Numbered from the stretch's first letter, positions 7,875 through 17,030 are shown. The stretch: DNA of 30,485 nt from an uncultured Verrucomicrobia subdivision 3 bacterium (GCA_946480555.1 CAMLLE010000001.1:1-30485); one strand, 5' to 3'. A program made the numbers and translations. Notes: generated by a model from the sequence alone, not told the origin.

Positions 7875-10800
7875 ATGCGCTCGATCACAGATGTGTTCAT
7901 CAAGCACCCGGTGTTGGCCGTGGTGGTCAACCTGGTTATCGTGCTCGTCGGCTGGCGCGCGTTGAGCACGCTGCCGGTTCAGCAATATCCCAGCATCGAA
8001 AGTTCGTCGGTGCTGATCACGACCGTTTACACCGGTGCCAGCGCCGAAACGGTCCGCGGCTTTCTCACCACGCCCATCGAACGCGTCGTCTCGGCCATCA
8101 GCGGCGTCGACCATATTGAATCGACCAGCCGTGCCGGTGTCAGCGTCGTGACGGTGCGGTTGAAGTTGAATCACAGCAGCACAGCGGCGCTTGCCGAAAT
8201 CACAGCGCGATTGCAGCAGGTTCGCTCCGAACTGCCATCCGAAGCGGAACCGCCGATCGTGGAAGTGCAGCGCAATGACCGTCCCTACGCGTCGTTTTAT
8301 CTCAGCTTCTCATCGAATCAACGCGACGTGCCCGCGATCACTGACTGGCTCACGCGCACATTGCAGCCGCAGCTTTCGACGCTCGCCGGCGTGCAGCGCG
8401 TCAGCTTTGAAGGCGCGCGGCCGATCGCGATGCGCGTGTGGATCGACACGGACCGCTTGTCCGCCTTCAACCTTTCGCCCGGCGACGTTCACGCGGCGTT
8501 GCAGCGGAACAATTATCTCGCCGCTGTCGGGCAAACGAAGGGAAATCTCGTCCAGGTCAACCTGCTCGCAAATACAGACCTTCGCACGGTCGAAGAATTT
8601 CAGAATCTGATCGTCACGGACCGCGAAGGCGCAATCGTGCGCCTGTCCGATGTCGCCAATGTCGAACTCGGCGCGGAGGAAGCCGAGATGATCGCCAACT
8701 ACGGCGAGCAGAAAGCGGTTTACCTCGGCGTCTGGCCGCTGCCCGGTTCGAACGAAATTGAAGTCGCGAACCGCCTTCATGAAGAGATGGAGCGCATTCG
8801 CCCAACGCTGCCTTCCGACATCCAGATGGAGATGGCCTATGACGCAACCGTGTTCATGCGCGACGCGCTGAAGGAGATCAGCAAGACGCTGGTCGAGACG
8901 ATGCTGATCGTGGCCGTGGTGGTGTTCCTGTTCATGGGTTCCGTCCGCACTGCGCTTGTGCCGCTGGTTGCGATGCCGGTTTCGTTGTTGGGCGCCGTCG
9001 TGGTGATGCTTCTCTTCGGATTCAGCCTCAACCTGCTGACGATTCTCGCAATCGTCCTCTCCGTCGGTTTGGTCGTGGATGACGCGATTGTCGTGGTGGA
9101 AAACGTTGAGCGTCATGTGCGCGAAGGCAAATCGCGCATTCAAGCCGCGCTCATTGGCGCGCGCGAATTGCTCGGGCCAATCATCGCCATGACGATCACG
9201 CTGGCCGCGGTTTACACGCCGATCGGATTTCAAGGCGGGCTCACGGGAACGCTGTTCCTCGAATTTGCGATCACGCTGGCCGCGGCCGTGGTGCTGTCCG
9301 GCTTTGTGGCGATCACGCTTTCGCCCGTGATGAGTTCGCGATTTGTTCATCCGCACGGCCAGGAAGGCAAACTCACTTCGCTGGTGAATCGCGGATTCGA
9401 TTGGGTTCGCGGCGTCTATGCCCGCGCCCTGGATGTCGCACTCGGCATGCGCTGGGCCGTGGTTATTGCGGCGCTGCTCGTCATGGTCGCCGCGTGGCCG
9501 CTGTATTCCAATTCGCGCCGTGAACTTGCGCCGGTCGAAGACCAGAGCCACATCAGCTTCTTCATGGAAGCGGCGCCGGATTCAACCCTCGCCGCCACGC
9601 ACGCGCAATCGCTCGATGCCGTGCGCGCCGTGCAGTCGTTTCCCGAGGCGAAGTTCATGTGGTCGCTCACTGCGCATTGGGGCGGCTTCGGCGGAATGGT
9701 GACGAAGTATTGGAAGGACCGCGATCGCTCGACGGAAGACATGTATGGCGAAGTGTTCGGCGCGGTTTCGCAGATTCCCGGTTTGCGCGTGTTTCCGCGG
9801 CTCGATCCGCCGCTGCCGACGCCTGGCCAATACGATGTCGAACTCGTGCTGCAAAGCGACGCGCCGGTGGAGCAGCTGCTCGAACTCGCGCAAACCGTCG
9901 TCGGCGCCGGCTGGCAAAGCGGCAAGTTCCTTTACGTCGATACCGACTTGAAGATCGATCAACCGGAAGCGCGCGTTGTGCTGGATCGCGAACGGCTCGC
10001 GGATCTTGGACTGGACCTCGCCACGGCCGGCCAGGAACTCGGCACCGTGCTGGGCGGCGCGTATGTGAACCGGTTCAATTACTTCGATCGCAGCTATAAA
10101 GTCATTCCGCAGATCGGCGATCAGGATCGCACCACGGTTGGCCCGCTGCTCGATTTGAAGGTGAAAGCTCGCGATGGACAGCTCGTTCCGGTGTCGTCCT
10201 TCACGCACATTGAAACCAGCACTGCGCCGCGCTCGTTGAACCGGTTTCAACAGCGCAATGCTGTCCGCATCTTCGGTGGCGTGCAGCCGGGTGTGACCAA
10301 GGAAGAAGGTTTGCGCGTGCTGGAAGACGCTGCGAATGCGGCGAAAGGCCCGCGTGTCGCGATCGATCACGCGGGGGAATCGCGCCAGATTCGGCGCGAA
10401 GGTTCGGCGCTCACCGTGACGCTGGGATTTGCTGTTGTGCTGATTTACCTGGTGCTCGCGGCACAGTTCCGCAGTTTCCGCGATCCGCTGATCGTGTTGC
10501 TAGGCTCCGTGCCGCTGGCCATTTCCGGCGCGCTCGTGTTCAGCTTCCTCGATCTCACGACGATCAACATCTATTCGCAGGTCGGCCTCATCACGCTCGT
10601 CGGCCTGATCGCGAAGAATGGAATCTTGATCGTGGAATTTGCCAACACGCTTCAGGAACGCGGCTTGAACAAGATGGACGCACTGCGCGAAGCAAGCCTG
10701 ACGCGGTTGCGCCCGGTGCTGATGACCAGCGCGGCGACGGTGTTCGGACATTTCCCGCTCGTGCTGGTGTCCGGCCCCGGCGCCGAAGCGCGCAACAGCA

Positions 10801-10970
10801 TCGGCATCGTGCTCGTGACCGGCATGATTGTCGGCAGCATCTTCACGCTGTTCGTCGTGCCGGTGTTCTACTCACTCATCGCGGCGCGCCATCAGAAAAC
10901 CGTCATTGACGAGGCGCCCGCGTCCGAGCCGGTGAATGTGCCCGGAACGCTGCCGACGCCAGCCGTTTGA
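7875..10970 (+). CDS. HAE1-type RND multidrug efflux pump
   Basis: This inner-membrane proton/drug antiporter of about 1031 residues belongs to the AcrB/MexB/MexF group. It begins 'MRSITDVFIKHPVLAVVVNL' (first helix) and shows two repeats of a periplasmic domain plus six helices each. The proton-relay pair is Asp402-Asp403 in 'GLVVDDAIVVVENVERH', and Lys914 in 'LIAKNGILIVEFAN' matches AcrB Lys940. 'LRPVLMTSAATVFGHFPLVL' is the usual end-of-repeat motif. The start at 7875 is an ATG preceded by GAAAGGG; a TTG at 7860 would add only five residues. The gene lies between the adaptor and the outer-membrane channel and is the core of a complete tripartite exporter. The HAE1 relay argues for drug or lipid-like substrates rather than metals. 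Confidence 0.95.
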   Translation: MRSITDVFIKHPVLAVVVNLVIVLVGWRALSTLPVQQYPSIESSSVLITTVYTGASAETVRGFLTTPIERVVSAISGVDHIESTSRAGVSVVTVRLKLNHSSTAALAEITARLQQVRSELPSEAEPPIVEVQRNDRPYASFYLSFSSNQRDVPAITDWLTRTLQPQLSTLAGVQRVSFEGARPIAMRVWIDTDRLSAFNLSPGDVHAALQRNNYLAAVGQTKGNLVQVNLLANTDLRTVEEFQNLIVTDREGAIVRLSDVANVELGAEEAEMIANYGEQKAVYLGVWPLPGSNEIEVANRLHEEMERIRPTLPSDIQMEMAYDATVFMRDALKEISKTLVETMLIVAVVVFLFMGSVRTALVPLVAMPVSLLGAVVVMLLFGFSLNLLTILAIVLSVGLVVDDAIVVVENVERHVREGKSRIQAALIGARELLGPIIAMTITLAAVYTPIGFQGGLTGTLFLEFAITLAAAVVLSGFVAITLSPVMSSRFVHPHGQEGKLTSLVNRGFDWVRGVYARALDVALGMRWAVVIAALLVMVAAWPLYSNSRRELAPVEDQSHISFFMEAAPDSTLAATHAQSLDAVRAVQSFPEAKFMWSLTAHWGGFGGMVTKYWKDRDRSTEDMYGEVFGAVSQIPGLRVFPRLDPPLPTPGQYDVELVLQSDAPVEQLLELAQTVVGAGWQSGKFLYVDTDLKIDQPEARVVLDRERLADLGLDLATAGQELGTVLGGAYVNRFNYFDRSYKVIPQIGDQDRTTVGPLLDLKVKARDGQLVPVSSFTHIETSTAPRSLNRFQQRNAVRIFGGVQPGVTKEEGLRVLEDAANAAKGPRVAIDHAGESRQIRREGSALTVTLGFAVVLIYLVLAAQFRSFRDPLIVLLGSVPLAISGALVFSFLDLTTINIYSQVGLITLVGLIAKNGILIVEFANTLQERGLNKMDALREASLTRLRPVLMTSAATVFGHFPLVLVSGPGAEARNSIGIVLVTGMIVGSIFTLFVVPVFYSLIAARHQKTVIDEAPASEPVNVPGTLPTPAV

Positions 10971-11002
10971 TTGAATCAACGCATTTCAACGAAGAACTCA
11001 CT

Positions 11003-12466
11003 GTGAAACGAAATCTATTTGTGAACGGATGGTTGCCCGGCGCGTTGCTGCCGGTGCTGCTGGCAGGTTGCATGTCGGTGGGGCCGGAATACGAACGGCC
11101 CGCCAATGAAGCGCCCGCTCAATTCAAGGCCGCTGAACTCGGCGAATGGAAGGAAGGCGAACCGCTCGACCATTTGCCGAAGGGCGAATGGTGGAAGGTC
11201 TTCAACAACACGATGCTGAATGAACTTCAGGCGAAGACGTTGAAGGCAAATCAGGAGTTGAAGGCGGCGTTCGCGCGGATGAACCAGGCGCGCGCCACCG
11301 CTCGGGTTGCTCGAAGTGAATTCTTTCCGACGCTGGATGCCAATCCGAGTTTTCGGCGGGAACGTTTTTCTCCCAATCAGGAACCGGACTTCGGCGCCAT
11401 CACCGCCAATACCTTTAGCGCGCCGCTCGATTTGAGTTACGAAATCGACCTGTGGGGCCGGGTACGGCGTGGGTTCGAAGGTGCGCGCGCCGATGCCGCG
11501 GCGAGCCAGGCGGCGTTTCAGAACGTGCTGCTGACGTTGCAGGCGGATGTGGCGCAAAACTACTTCAGCTTGCGCGCGCTCGATGCCGAGATCGGTGTGC
11601 TGCGTCGCAGCTTGGAACTGCGCCGCGAACAGGTGGGAATCGTGCGCGGACGCCTGGACGCGGGCATCGGAACGGAACTGGACGTCGCGCGCGCGGAGAC
11701 GGAATTTTCCACCGTTCAGGGCGAAGTCGCTGCGCTGGCGCGCCGCCGCGCAGAACTGGAGAATGCCCTTGCCATCCTGGCTGGGGAATCGCCGTCCACC
11801 TTCAAGATCGCCGCGGCGGAAGCGGGCTCGGACTGGAACGTCACTCCGCCTGCCGTGCCCGCGGGATTGCCCTCGCAATTGCTCGAACGGCGTCCGGATG
11901 TGGCGCAAGCGGAACGTCAGCTCGCCGCTGAGAATTCCCGGATCGGCGTGGCCAAGGCTGCATTTTTTCCGGTAGTTCGATTGACCGGCTCCGGGGGATT
12001 TCTCAGTGCGGAAGCCGAAAGCCTGTTCAATTGGGAAAGCCGCGTGTGGTCAATCGGCCCGAGCGTTTCGCTGCCGATCTTTGCGGGCGGACGCAATCTC
12101 GCGAATCTGCGCCGCGCGCAGGATCGGTATGACGAATCCGTTGCGCAATACCGGCAGCAGGTGCTGATGGCGTTTGGAGAAGTGGAAAACGCGCTGGCGG
12201 GAATCCGGTATCTCGAGGAGCAATTTGTCGCCCAGGAACGCGCAGCGCAAAGTGCCCGCCGCGCGCACGAACTCGCGAGGGAAAGCTTCACCGCCGGCTT
12301 GAGTGAGTATCTGGACGTCATCGATGCCGATCGCGCCGCGCTGCAAACGTTACGAACGAATCATCAGCTCAACGGCGAGCGTCTGAAAGCTGTGGTCCAG
12401 TTGATCAAAGCACTGGGCGGCGGGTGGAACGAACGGGAACTGCTGCTGGCGAATCGGCGGCAGTGA
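11003..12466 (+). CDS. NodT-family outer-membrane efflux lipoprotein
   Basis: The protein has about 487 residues and forms the trimeric outer-membrane channel of the TolC/OprM class. The N-terminus 'MKRNLFVNGWLPGALLPVLL' runs into a lipobox 'LAGC', followed by 'MSVGPEYERP', the typical OprM/NodT opening. Two outer-membrane-factor repeats are recognisable: 'LDLSYEIDLWGRVRRGFEGA' with its long helix, and 'LLERRPDVAQAERQLAAENS' with 'IGVAKAAFFPVVRLTGSGG'. A GTG at 11003 was chosen since it puts the basic residues just before the signal; the open frame extends upstream to a TTG at 10967 that overlaps the pump stop. It completes the exporter with the two genes upstream. A strong hairpin (12568-12600) lies 100 bp downstream. 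Confidence 0.93.
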   Translation: MKRNLFVNGWLPGALLPVLLAGCMSVGPEYERPANEAPAQFKAAELGEWKEGEPLDHLPKGEWWKVFNNTMLNELQAKTLKANQELKAAFARMNQARATARVARSEFFPTLDANPSFRRERFSPNQEPDFGAITANTFSAPLDLSYEIDLWGRVRRGFEGARADAAASQAAFQNVLLTLQADVAQNYFSLRALDAEIGVLRRSLELRREQVGIVRGRLDAGIGTELDVARAETEFSTVQGEVAALARRRAELENALAILAGESPSTFKIAAAEAGSDWNVTPPAVPAGLPSQLLERRPDVAQAERQLAAENSRIGVAKAAFFPVVRLTGSGGFLSAEAESLFNWESRVWSIGPSVSLPIFAGGRNLANLRRAQDRYDESVAQYRQQVLMAFGEVENALAGIRYLEEQFVAQERAAQSARRAHELARESFTAGLSEYLDVIDADRAALQTLRTNHQLNGERLKAVVQLIKALGGGWNERELLLANRRQ

Positions 12467-12567
12467 AGCGGGCCGGCGCGTGGCTGCGCGCGTCTCTTGC
12501 ATGGTTGAAACCTCGGCGCGCTCGGAGAGACCTGCCCTGCCGCTTGCGCGGTGTCAATTCACGCAAA

Positions 12568-12600
12568 GGTGGTCCCGCTCGCGGCGCGAGCGGGACCACC
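12568..12600. terminator. Perfect 15-bp hairpin between convergent genes
   Basis: GGTGGTCCCGCTCGC (12568-12582) and GCGAGCGGGACCACC (12586-12600) are exact reverse complements around three bases. The hairpin sits between the channel gene (ends 12466, plus strand) and the DUF1428 gene (ends 12616, minus strand), where a bidirectional terminator is expected. No T-run follows on either side, so it could instead be a dispersed palindromic repeat. Confidence 0.55.
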
Positions 12601-12615
12601 GCGTATCAAAGGGAA

Positions 12616-12978
12616 TCAAGCTTCCACGATGGTTTTGAATCCACCGTAGAGCATGCGCTTGCAGTCGAATGGTGTGTCTTTTGGATCGCACATCTCATGA
12701 ATGCGCGGATCCTTCATGACCGCGGCATTCACTTTGTCGCGATGCGCGCGTGACTTGTAAACGATGTAGGCGAACACGATTGTTTCATCCGGCTTGCTTT
12801 TGATTCCTTTCGGAAACGGCAATCCCATTGGGATGTTCAGGTCGTCACCGACGCATTCGCGATATTCCAGCGCGCCATGTTCCTTCCAGATCTTGCTCGC
12901 CTTCTTCGCAATGCGCGCGTAGGCGGCGACATTCTTCTTCGGAACCGGCAAAACGAATCCATCAACATAAAGAGGCAT
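12616..12978 (-). CDS. DUF1428 family protein (YbaA-like)
   Basis: A 120-residue cytosolic protein of the DUF1428 family, a dimeric alpha-beta barrel type fold whose E. coli member is YbaA; the function is not established. It begins 'MPLYVDGFVLPVPKKNVAAY' and carries 'AKKASKIWKEHGALEYRECV', 'VFAYIVYKSRAHRDKVNAAV' and ends 'DPKDTPFDCKRMLYGGFKTI', the conserved ending of the family. The length is normal. The DGPF/YCII gene is 70 bp upstream on the same strand, and no copy of the ECF-like element is present between them. The two are therefore probably one transcript from 13475-13506. Families DUF1428, YCII and PhnB-like VOC often travel together, which fits the shared promoter. Confidence 0.9.
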   Translation of the reverse strand: MPLYVDGFVLPVPKKNVAAYARIAKKASKIWKEHGALEYRECVGDDLNIPMGLPFPKGIKSKPDETIVFAYIVYKSRAHRDKVNAAVMKDPRIHEMCDPKDTPFDCKRMLYGGFKTIVEA

Positions 12979-13048
12979 ATTGAATCAGAGTTATGGAGAC
13001 GGGCCGCAGAATGGATGCGCCCGTCTTCGGTTGAATCTTTCAGTGTGA

Positions 13049-13447
13049 TCAGGCGCTCGCGACCTGTGCTTCGCGCGCTTCCAAAGCAGCCGGGCATTCC
13101 GCGGCGATCGCGCGGACTTCCACGCGGATGCCGTGCGGCAGCCCGGGACATTCCTTCGCGATTTCGACCGCTTCGTCCATGGAGGCGACCTTCAGCAGAA
13201 AATAGCCGCCGATGCTTTCCTTGGATTCCGCAAACGGGCCGTCGGAAACAACGCGGTTCTTTCCCGCAACAATTTTGCCGCTGTTCTCCAGCGGATTTCC
13301 CGCCACGCATTTGCCTTCTTCTTTCAGGCGATTGAACCAGGCCATCCAGTTGTCGGCAACCGACTGCATTTGTTCCGGTGAAAGCCCCTTGTACCAGTCC
13401 GAGCTGCGGAAGATCAGCATGTATCCGTCATTGTGATTTGTACTCAT
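13049..13447 (-). CDS. DGPF/YCII-related domain protein
   Basis: This is a 132-residue protein of the YCII-related superfamily, DGPF subgroup. The signature 'VVSDGPFAESKESIGGYFLL' (about 67-86) is complete, preceded by 'YMLIFRSSDWYKGLSPEQM' and followed by 'ASMDEAVEIAKECPGLPHG'. Family members are small dimeric proteins of unknown role that are frequently encoded next to, and regulated by, ECF42-type sigma factors. The upstream element 13475-13506 has its downstream end 28 bp before the start codon, as in the two other copies. No sigma-factor gene lies in this window, so the regulator would act in trans. The DUF1428 gene follows in the same direction. Confidence 0.92.
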   Translation of the reverse strand: MSTNHNDGYMLIFRSSDWYKGLSPEQMQSVADNWMAWFNRLKEEGKCVAGNPLENSGKIVAGKNRVVSDGPFAESKESIGGYFLLKVASMDEAVEIAKECPGLPHGIRVEVRAIAAECPAALEAREAQVASA

Positions 13448-13474
13448 AATTTATTTTGTTGTCTGCTTTCACTG

Positions 13475-13506
13475 GTAAGACGAACGAGTGGAAGTGCGCA
13501 GGACAA
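13475..13506 (-). promoter_or_regulatory. ECF-type promoter-like element, copy 3 (minus strand)
   Basis: Read on the minus strand: TTGTCCTG, 14 variable bases (ending ACTCG as in copy 1), then TTCGTCTTAC. It has the same length and spacing as the plus-strand copies at 4207 and 4718, and ends 28 bp before the DGPF start codon. Repeated sequence more than 8 kb away and in opposite orientation argues for selected function. The promoter role is inferred. Confidence 0.65.
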
Positions 13507-13680
13507 CGAACTGAAGATCCCGCCGACGGAAACCGGCAGTCAGGCGCAATGCTCGCAAGCGGGCCGCCATGTGGGATCATGACCAGAAGTTTCAGGCAGG
13601 AGGCGGATGGGTCAAGTGACTTTTCCGCGGCAGCGATGCCCCCCGGGGATTGAACCGCTGAACGCCCCGATGGCTTTCCA

Positions 13681-14121
13681 TCAACGCACGCCCGGCGGGC
13701 TGATGTGTTGCCAGTAACCGTGGATCGTTCGAGCCACTTCCACCAGGGCGTCAAAACCCACTGGCTTTACCAGATAGGAATTCGCGCCCAACTCATAGGC
13801 GCGCTTGATGTCGGATTCGTGATTGGAGGAGGTGAGAATGATGACCGGTGTGGTCTTGAATCCACCATCGCCCCGGAGCCAGGCGAGCAGATCGAAGCCG
13901 CTCAACCGGGGCATCTTCAAATCGAGCAGGATCAATTGCGGAAATGGATGCAGCGCCCGATCAGCGAACGCATCGGCACCGCGCATGTAGGCGATCGCCT
14001 GATCGCCGTCGTTGACGGATCGCAACTCGAATTCCACTCCGGCCTTCTGGCACGCATGCTGGAAGAGCAAGGCATCGTTCGGATCGTCTTCCACGTGCAG
14101 GATATGAACTTTGGAAACCAT
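13681..14121 (-). CDS. Stand-alone response regulator (Rcp1-like receiver)
   Basis: A 146-residue single-domain receiver with no output domain, of the type (Rcp1-like) that usually serves a phytochrome or hybrid kinase. Acidic pocket residues are Glu11/Asp12 in 'ILHVEDDPNDALLF', the phospho-acceptor is Asp67 in 'LILLDLKMPRLSGFDLL', Thr97 lies in 'VIILTSSN', and Lys119 in 'SYLVKPVGF'. All switch residues are present. The start at 14121 (MVSKVHILHV) was preferred over 14142 because the receiver strand begins at once. No histidine kinase is in the window. It is transcribed away from the large protease gene, with about 110 bp between the starts, so a shared control region is possible but not shown. 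Confidence 0.9.
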   Translation of the reverse strand: MVSKVHILHVEDDPNDALLFQHACQKAGVEFELRSVNDGDQAIAYMRGADAFADRALHPFPQLILLDLKMPRLSGFDLLAWLRGDGGFKTTPVIILTSSNHESDIKRAYELGANSYLVKPVGFDALVEVARTIHGYWQHISPPGVR

Positions 14122-14231
14122 CAGATATCGGAATCGCTGCACGTTAAGCCAGCACCCTGCCTTTGGAAACTCTTATTGTTGAACGCAAACTCTCTTTGCC
14201 GCGCGGTTCTGCCTTGGTATCGTTTCGGCGA

Positions 14232-16940
14232 GTGAAACTTTCAACGCCTGGGATGATTTCAATTCTGCTCGCCGCGCTCGCGCCGTCGGCCAACTTCGCG
14301 GCAGAAGGTCAATTTCAATTCCGCATGCCGCACGCGGAGACGTTCGAACTGGATTCGTCGCCAGGTTCAACCACGTCCGCCCCGTCGCTCACTGCGCCGG
14401 CGCAATGGCTCAACGCGCGCCGCGTGGGCAGCACAAACCTCGTCCAATTTGGCAGCCGTGTGGTGATCCAGCTGGAATCGAGCAATCAACTTCCGGCGAT
14501 CCTGCGTGGCCGCCCGCTGATGCTTGCGCGCAGCATCAGCACCAACGTCTTCGTGCTTCAGGCTGCGGACGCGCGCACCGCCATCGAACAAGCGCAAAGG
14601 CTTGCCCAAACCGCCGGTGTGCAGGCCAGCTATCCGGTGCTGCGCCGTCAGGCGAATCTGCACGGACCCTACGCACCACCGCCATCCGATTCGTTCTACC
14701 TCGCGCAATGGCATCTGGAACATCGCACCGACGGCGTTCCCGTCGGTCCGGATTTGAATATTCGCGCGGCGTGGCCGTTCAGCATGGGCGAGGGAGTGAC
14801 CGTCGCCGTGGCGGATACCGGAGTTGAACTCAATCATCAGGAGTTGCTCAACGCCGTCAGCAACGTGCCGCATCGCAACTTCGCCCTGGAATCGACGAAC
14901 GCGCTGCCGATCGATCGTTCCCCCCTGGGCGCGCACGGAACCGAAGTTGCCGGATTGATCGCCGCGAGTCTGAATGACTTCCGCGCTGTCGGTGTAGCAC
15001 CACGCGCCAAGCTCGCCAGCTGGGTCGTTTTCACCCCGGCCGGCATGCTGCCGAGCGACGAGCAGCTGTTCGATATGTATCAACATGCGGAAGGCAACGT
15101 CAGCATTCAGAATCACAGCTGGGGCGGAGGAAACGGTTTCGTCGGCCAGGTTGGTCCCACGCTGCTGGAGATGCTGGGAATCGAACGCGCCGCAACGCTC
15201 GGTCGCGGCGGATTGGGAACCGTGATCGTCCGCTCAGGAGGAAATGATCGCACGATCCCGGCGCGTGCTGACGATGATTCGTACGCTGACAATCCGCACA
15301 CGATCGCCGTGGCAGCCATCAACGTGAACGGAAAAGTGGCGAGCTACAGCGAACCCGGCGCGTGCATCCTGGTCGGCGCGCCGAGTGGCGATCCGACGAG
15401 CGGTTCAACCGGGCTTTTCACGACGGACCTGCTCGGAACGGATGGCGCGAATCAGATGTCTTTCTGCAGTTTTTGGGATCCGAATTGTCCGAACAAGGAT
15501 CTCTCGGACTACGATTTTCAGGGTGGCCCCGGCGGGTTCAGCGGCACATCGGCGGCCGCGCCGCAGATCTCCGGAGTCGCGGCATTGACGCTTTCGGTGA
15601 ATCCGCAGCTCAGTTATCGCGATGTACAGCAAATCCTCGTGCTTTCCTCGCGGCACTTCGATTGGAGCGATCGAGATTTGAAGACCAACGGGGCAGGCTT
15701 CGCGGTCAGTCACAACGCCGGTTTCGGAATTCCCGACGCAAGCCAGGCCGTGCGATTGGCGCAATTATGGAACAACCGTCCGGCGCTCGCTTCGGTTTCT
15801 CTCAATGACAATCAACCTTTATCCGTTCCTGACGACCAGCTGCGGCTTGAAATCTCGGGAGATGGCGTTCCGGCTTCGTTGAATTCAATCCGCGCAATGC
15901 CCAGCCTAGGAATCCACGCCGACGAACCAACGGCTTTGCTTGAGCTGGTGGACATCGGCCTCGCGGGGAGCATTCCTGCCGTGAACCTGACGAACAAGGC
16001 CGCATTGATCCTGCGCGGCGATTTTGATTTCTCCGTGAAGATCGCCAACGCAGCCGCGGCCGGCGCCGCTTTTGCCGTGATTTACAATTACTCCACCAAC
16101 GTGAATCCCGTTCAAGGGGGCGACCTGCTGACTGCGATGGCTGGCACCGACATGTCGCAGATACCCGCTGTGTTCATCGGCAACAGTTCAGGAGAAATGT
16201 TGAAGGCGCTGTTCCAAACCAATTCCGCCGCCCGCGCACGCATCCGATTGCAGGGCATCGAGAAAACCTTCCAGGTTAACAGCACATTGAGTTGCGAGTA
16301 CGTCGGAGTGCGCGTTCAGACCGATCACACGCGGCGCGGCGATCTGCGAATCACGCTGGTGTCACCGCAGGGCACGCGCAGCGTTCTTCAGTCATTCAAC
16401 CTCGACACCTCGCCAGGGCCGGTTGATTGGACGTATTGGTCAACGCATCATTTCTTCGAAAGCAGCGCGGGCACCTGGCGCGTGTTTGTGTCAGATGAAG
16501 GCCCGGGCGCAACGGGCGCTGTGCAGAACGTCACGTTGACGATCCGAGGAACACAAATCGCCGACAGCGATCGCGATGGTTTGGACGATATCTGGGAAAC
16601 TGAGAACCTTGGCTCCCTCGCCACCGGCCCCAAGGACGACCCGGACGGCGATGGTTCCTGTAACGCGCGCGAGCGATTGGTCGGCACGCACCCGGCGCAA
16701 ATCGATGTGCCGTTTGTCGTGGATTTCAATTGGTGGGATTTGGCCGGGTTCCGCCGCACGCGCCTGACCTGGCCCGGCAAGGCAGATCATCGCTACGAAA
16801 TTTTCAGCGGTACAAACGCCGCCACCTTGACGCTGCAAACCAGCATTCCCGGAAAGTTTCCCGAAACCGAATGGCTGGAACTCTACACCGGTTCACCGGC
16901 GGACAAGTTCTATCGCGTCCGCGCCGTTCCGAATCCCTGA
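14232..16940 (+). CDS. Secreted subtilisin-like (S8) protease, kexin-type architecture
   Basis: About 902 residues. A signal peptide (MKLSTPGMISILLAALAPSA) and a propeptide precede an S8 catalytic domain with the full triad: Asp195 in 'VAVADTGVELNHQE', His235 in 'GAHGTEVAGLIAA' and Ser440 in 'GFSGTSAAAPQISG'. A segment near 590-620 ('AALILRGDFDFSVKIANAAA') resembles a protease-associated (PA) domain. Residues 680-775 ('GVRVQTDHTRRGDLRITLVS ... AGTWRVFVSD') are a proprotein-convertase P domain. Then come Ca-binding-type repeats ('DSDRDGLDDIWE', 'DDPDGDG') and a C-terminal beta module ending 'FYRVRAVPNP', typical of exported verrucomicrobial proteins. A GTG start at 14232 fits the signal peptide; the frame is open from 14163. 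The target proteins are unknown. Confidence 0.9.
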   Translation: MKLSTPGMISILLAALAPSANFAAEGQFQFRMPHAETFELDSSPGSTTSAPSLTAPAQWLNARRVGSTNLVQFGSRVVIQLESSNQLPAILRGRPLMLARSISTNVFVLQAADARTAIEQAQRLAQTAGVQASYPVLRRQANLHGPYAPPPSDSFYLAQWHLEHRTDGVPVGPDLNIRAAWPFSMGEGVTVAVADTGVELNHQELLNAVSNVPHRNFALESTNALPIDRSPLGAHGTEVAGLIAASLNDFRAVGVAPRAKLASWVVFTPAGMLPSDEQLFDMYQHAEGNVSIQNHSWGGGNGFVGQVGPTLLEMLGIERAATLGRGGLGTVIVRSGGNDRTIPARADDDSYADNPHTIAVAAINVNGKVASYSEPGACILVGAPSGDPTSGSTGLFTTDLLGTDGANQMSFCSFWDPNCPNKDLSDYDFQGGPGGFSGTSAAAPQISGVAALTLSVNPQLSYRDVQQILVLSSRHFDWSDRDLKTNGAGFAVSHNAGFGIPDASQAVRLAQLWNNRPALASVSLNDNQPLSVPDDQLRLEISGDGVPASLNSIRAMPSLGIHADEPTALLELVDIGLAGSIPAVNLTNKAALILRGDFDFSVKIANAAAAGAAFAVIYNYSTNVNPVQGGDLLTAMAGTDMSQIPAVFIGNSSGEMLKALFQTNSAARARIRLQGIEKTFQVNSTLSCEYVGVRVQTDHTRRGDLRITLVSPQGTRSVLQSFNLDTSPGPVDWTYWSTHHFFESSAGTWRVFVSDEGPGATGAVQNVTLTIRGTQIADSDRDGLDDIWETENLGSLATGPKDDPDGDGSCNARERLVGTHPAQIDVPFVVDFNWWDLAGFRRTRLTWPGKADHRYEIFSGTNAATLTLQTSIPGKFPETEWLELYTGSPADKFYRVRAVPNP

Positions 16941-16999
16941 ACGGCGATAGTCCGCTGAATCGGATCGAACAGCCAGCCATGGCTCGCAATGGAAAAAAG

Positions 17000-17030
17000 T
17001 TGAGGCAAAAACTGAACTCCAGCGTAAAAT
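17000..17030 (+). promoter_or_regulatory. Weak sigma70-like promoter candidate
   Basis: TTGAGG (17000-17005) and TAAAAT (17025-17030) are separated by 19 bp, 21 bp ahead of the Cys-rich secreted protein. The spacing is longer than ideal and the match is by eye only. Confidence 0.25.

Noticed and set aside
8310..9551. Minus-strand frame of 413 codons across the HAE1 pump gene
   Set aside because: The translation is very rich in Arg, His and Asp, as expected from antisense of membrane-protein codons; the plus strand has conserved relay residues.
13507..13680. Possible small gene between the DGPF gene and the response regulator
   Set aside because: Short frames exist on both strands but none has a start signal or recognisable product; I see nothing supported in this gap.
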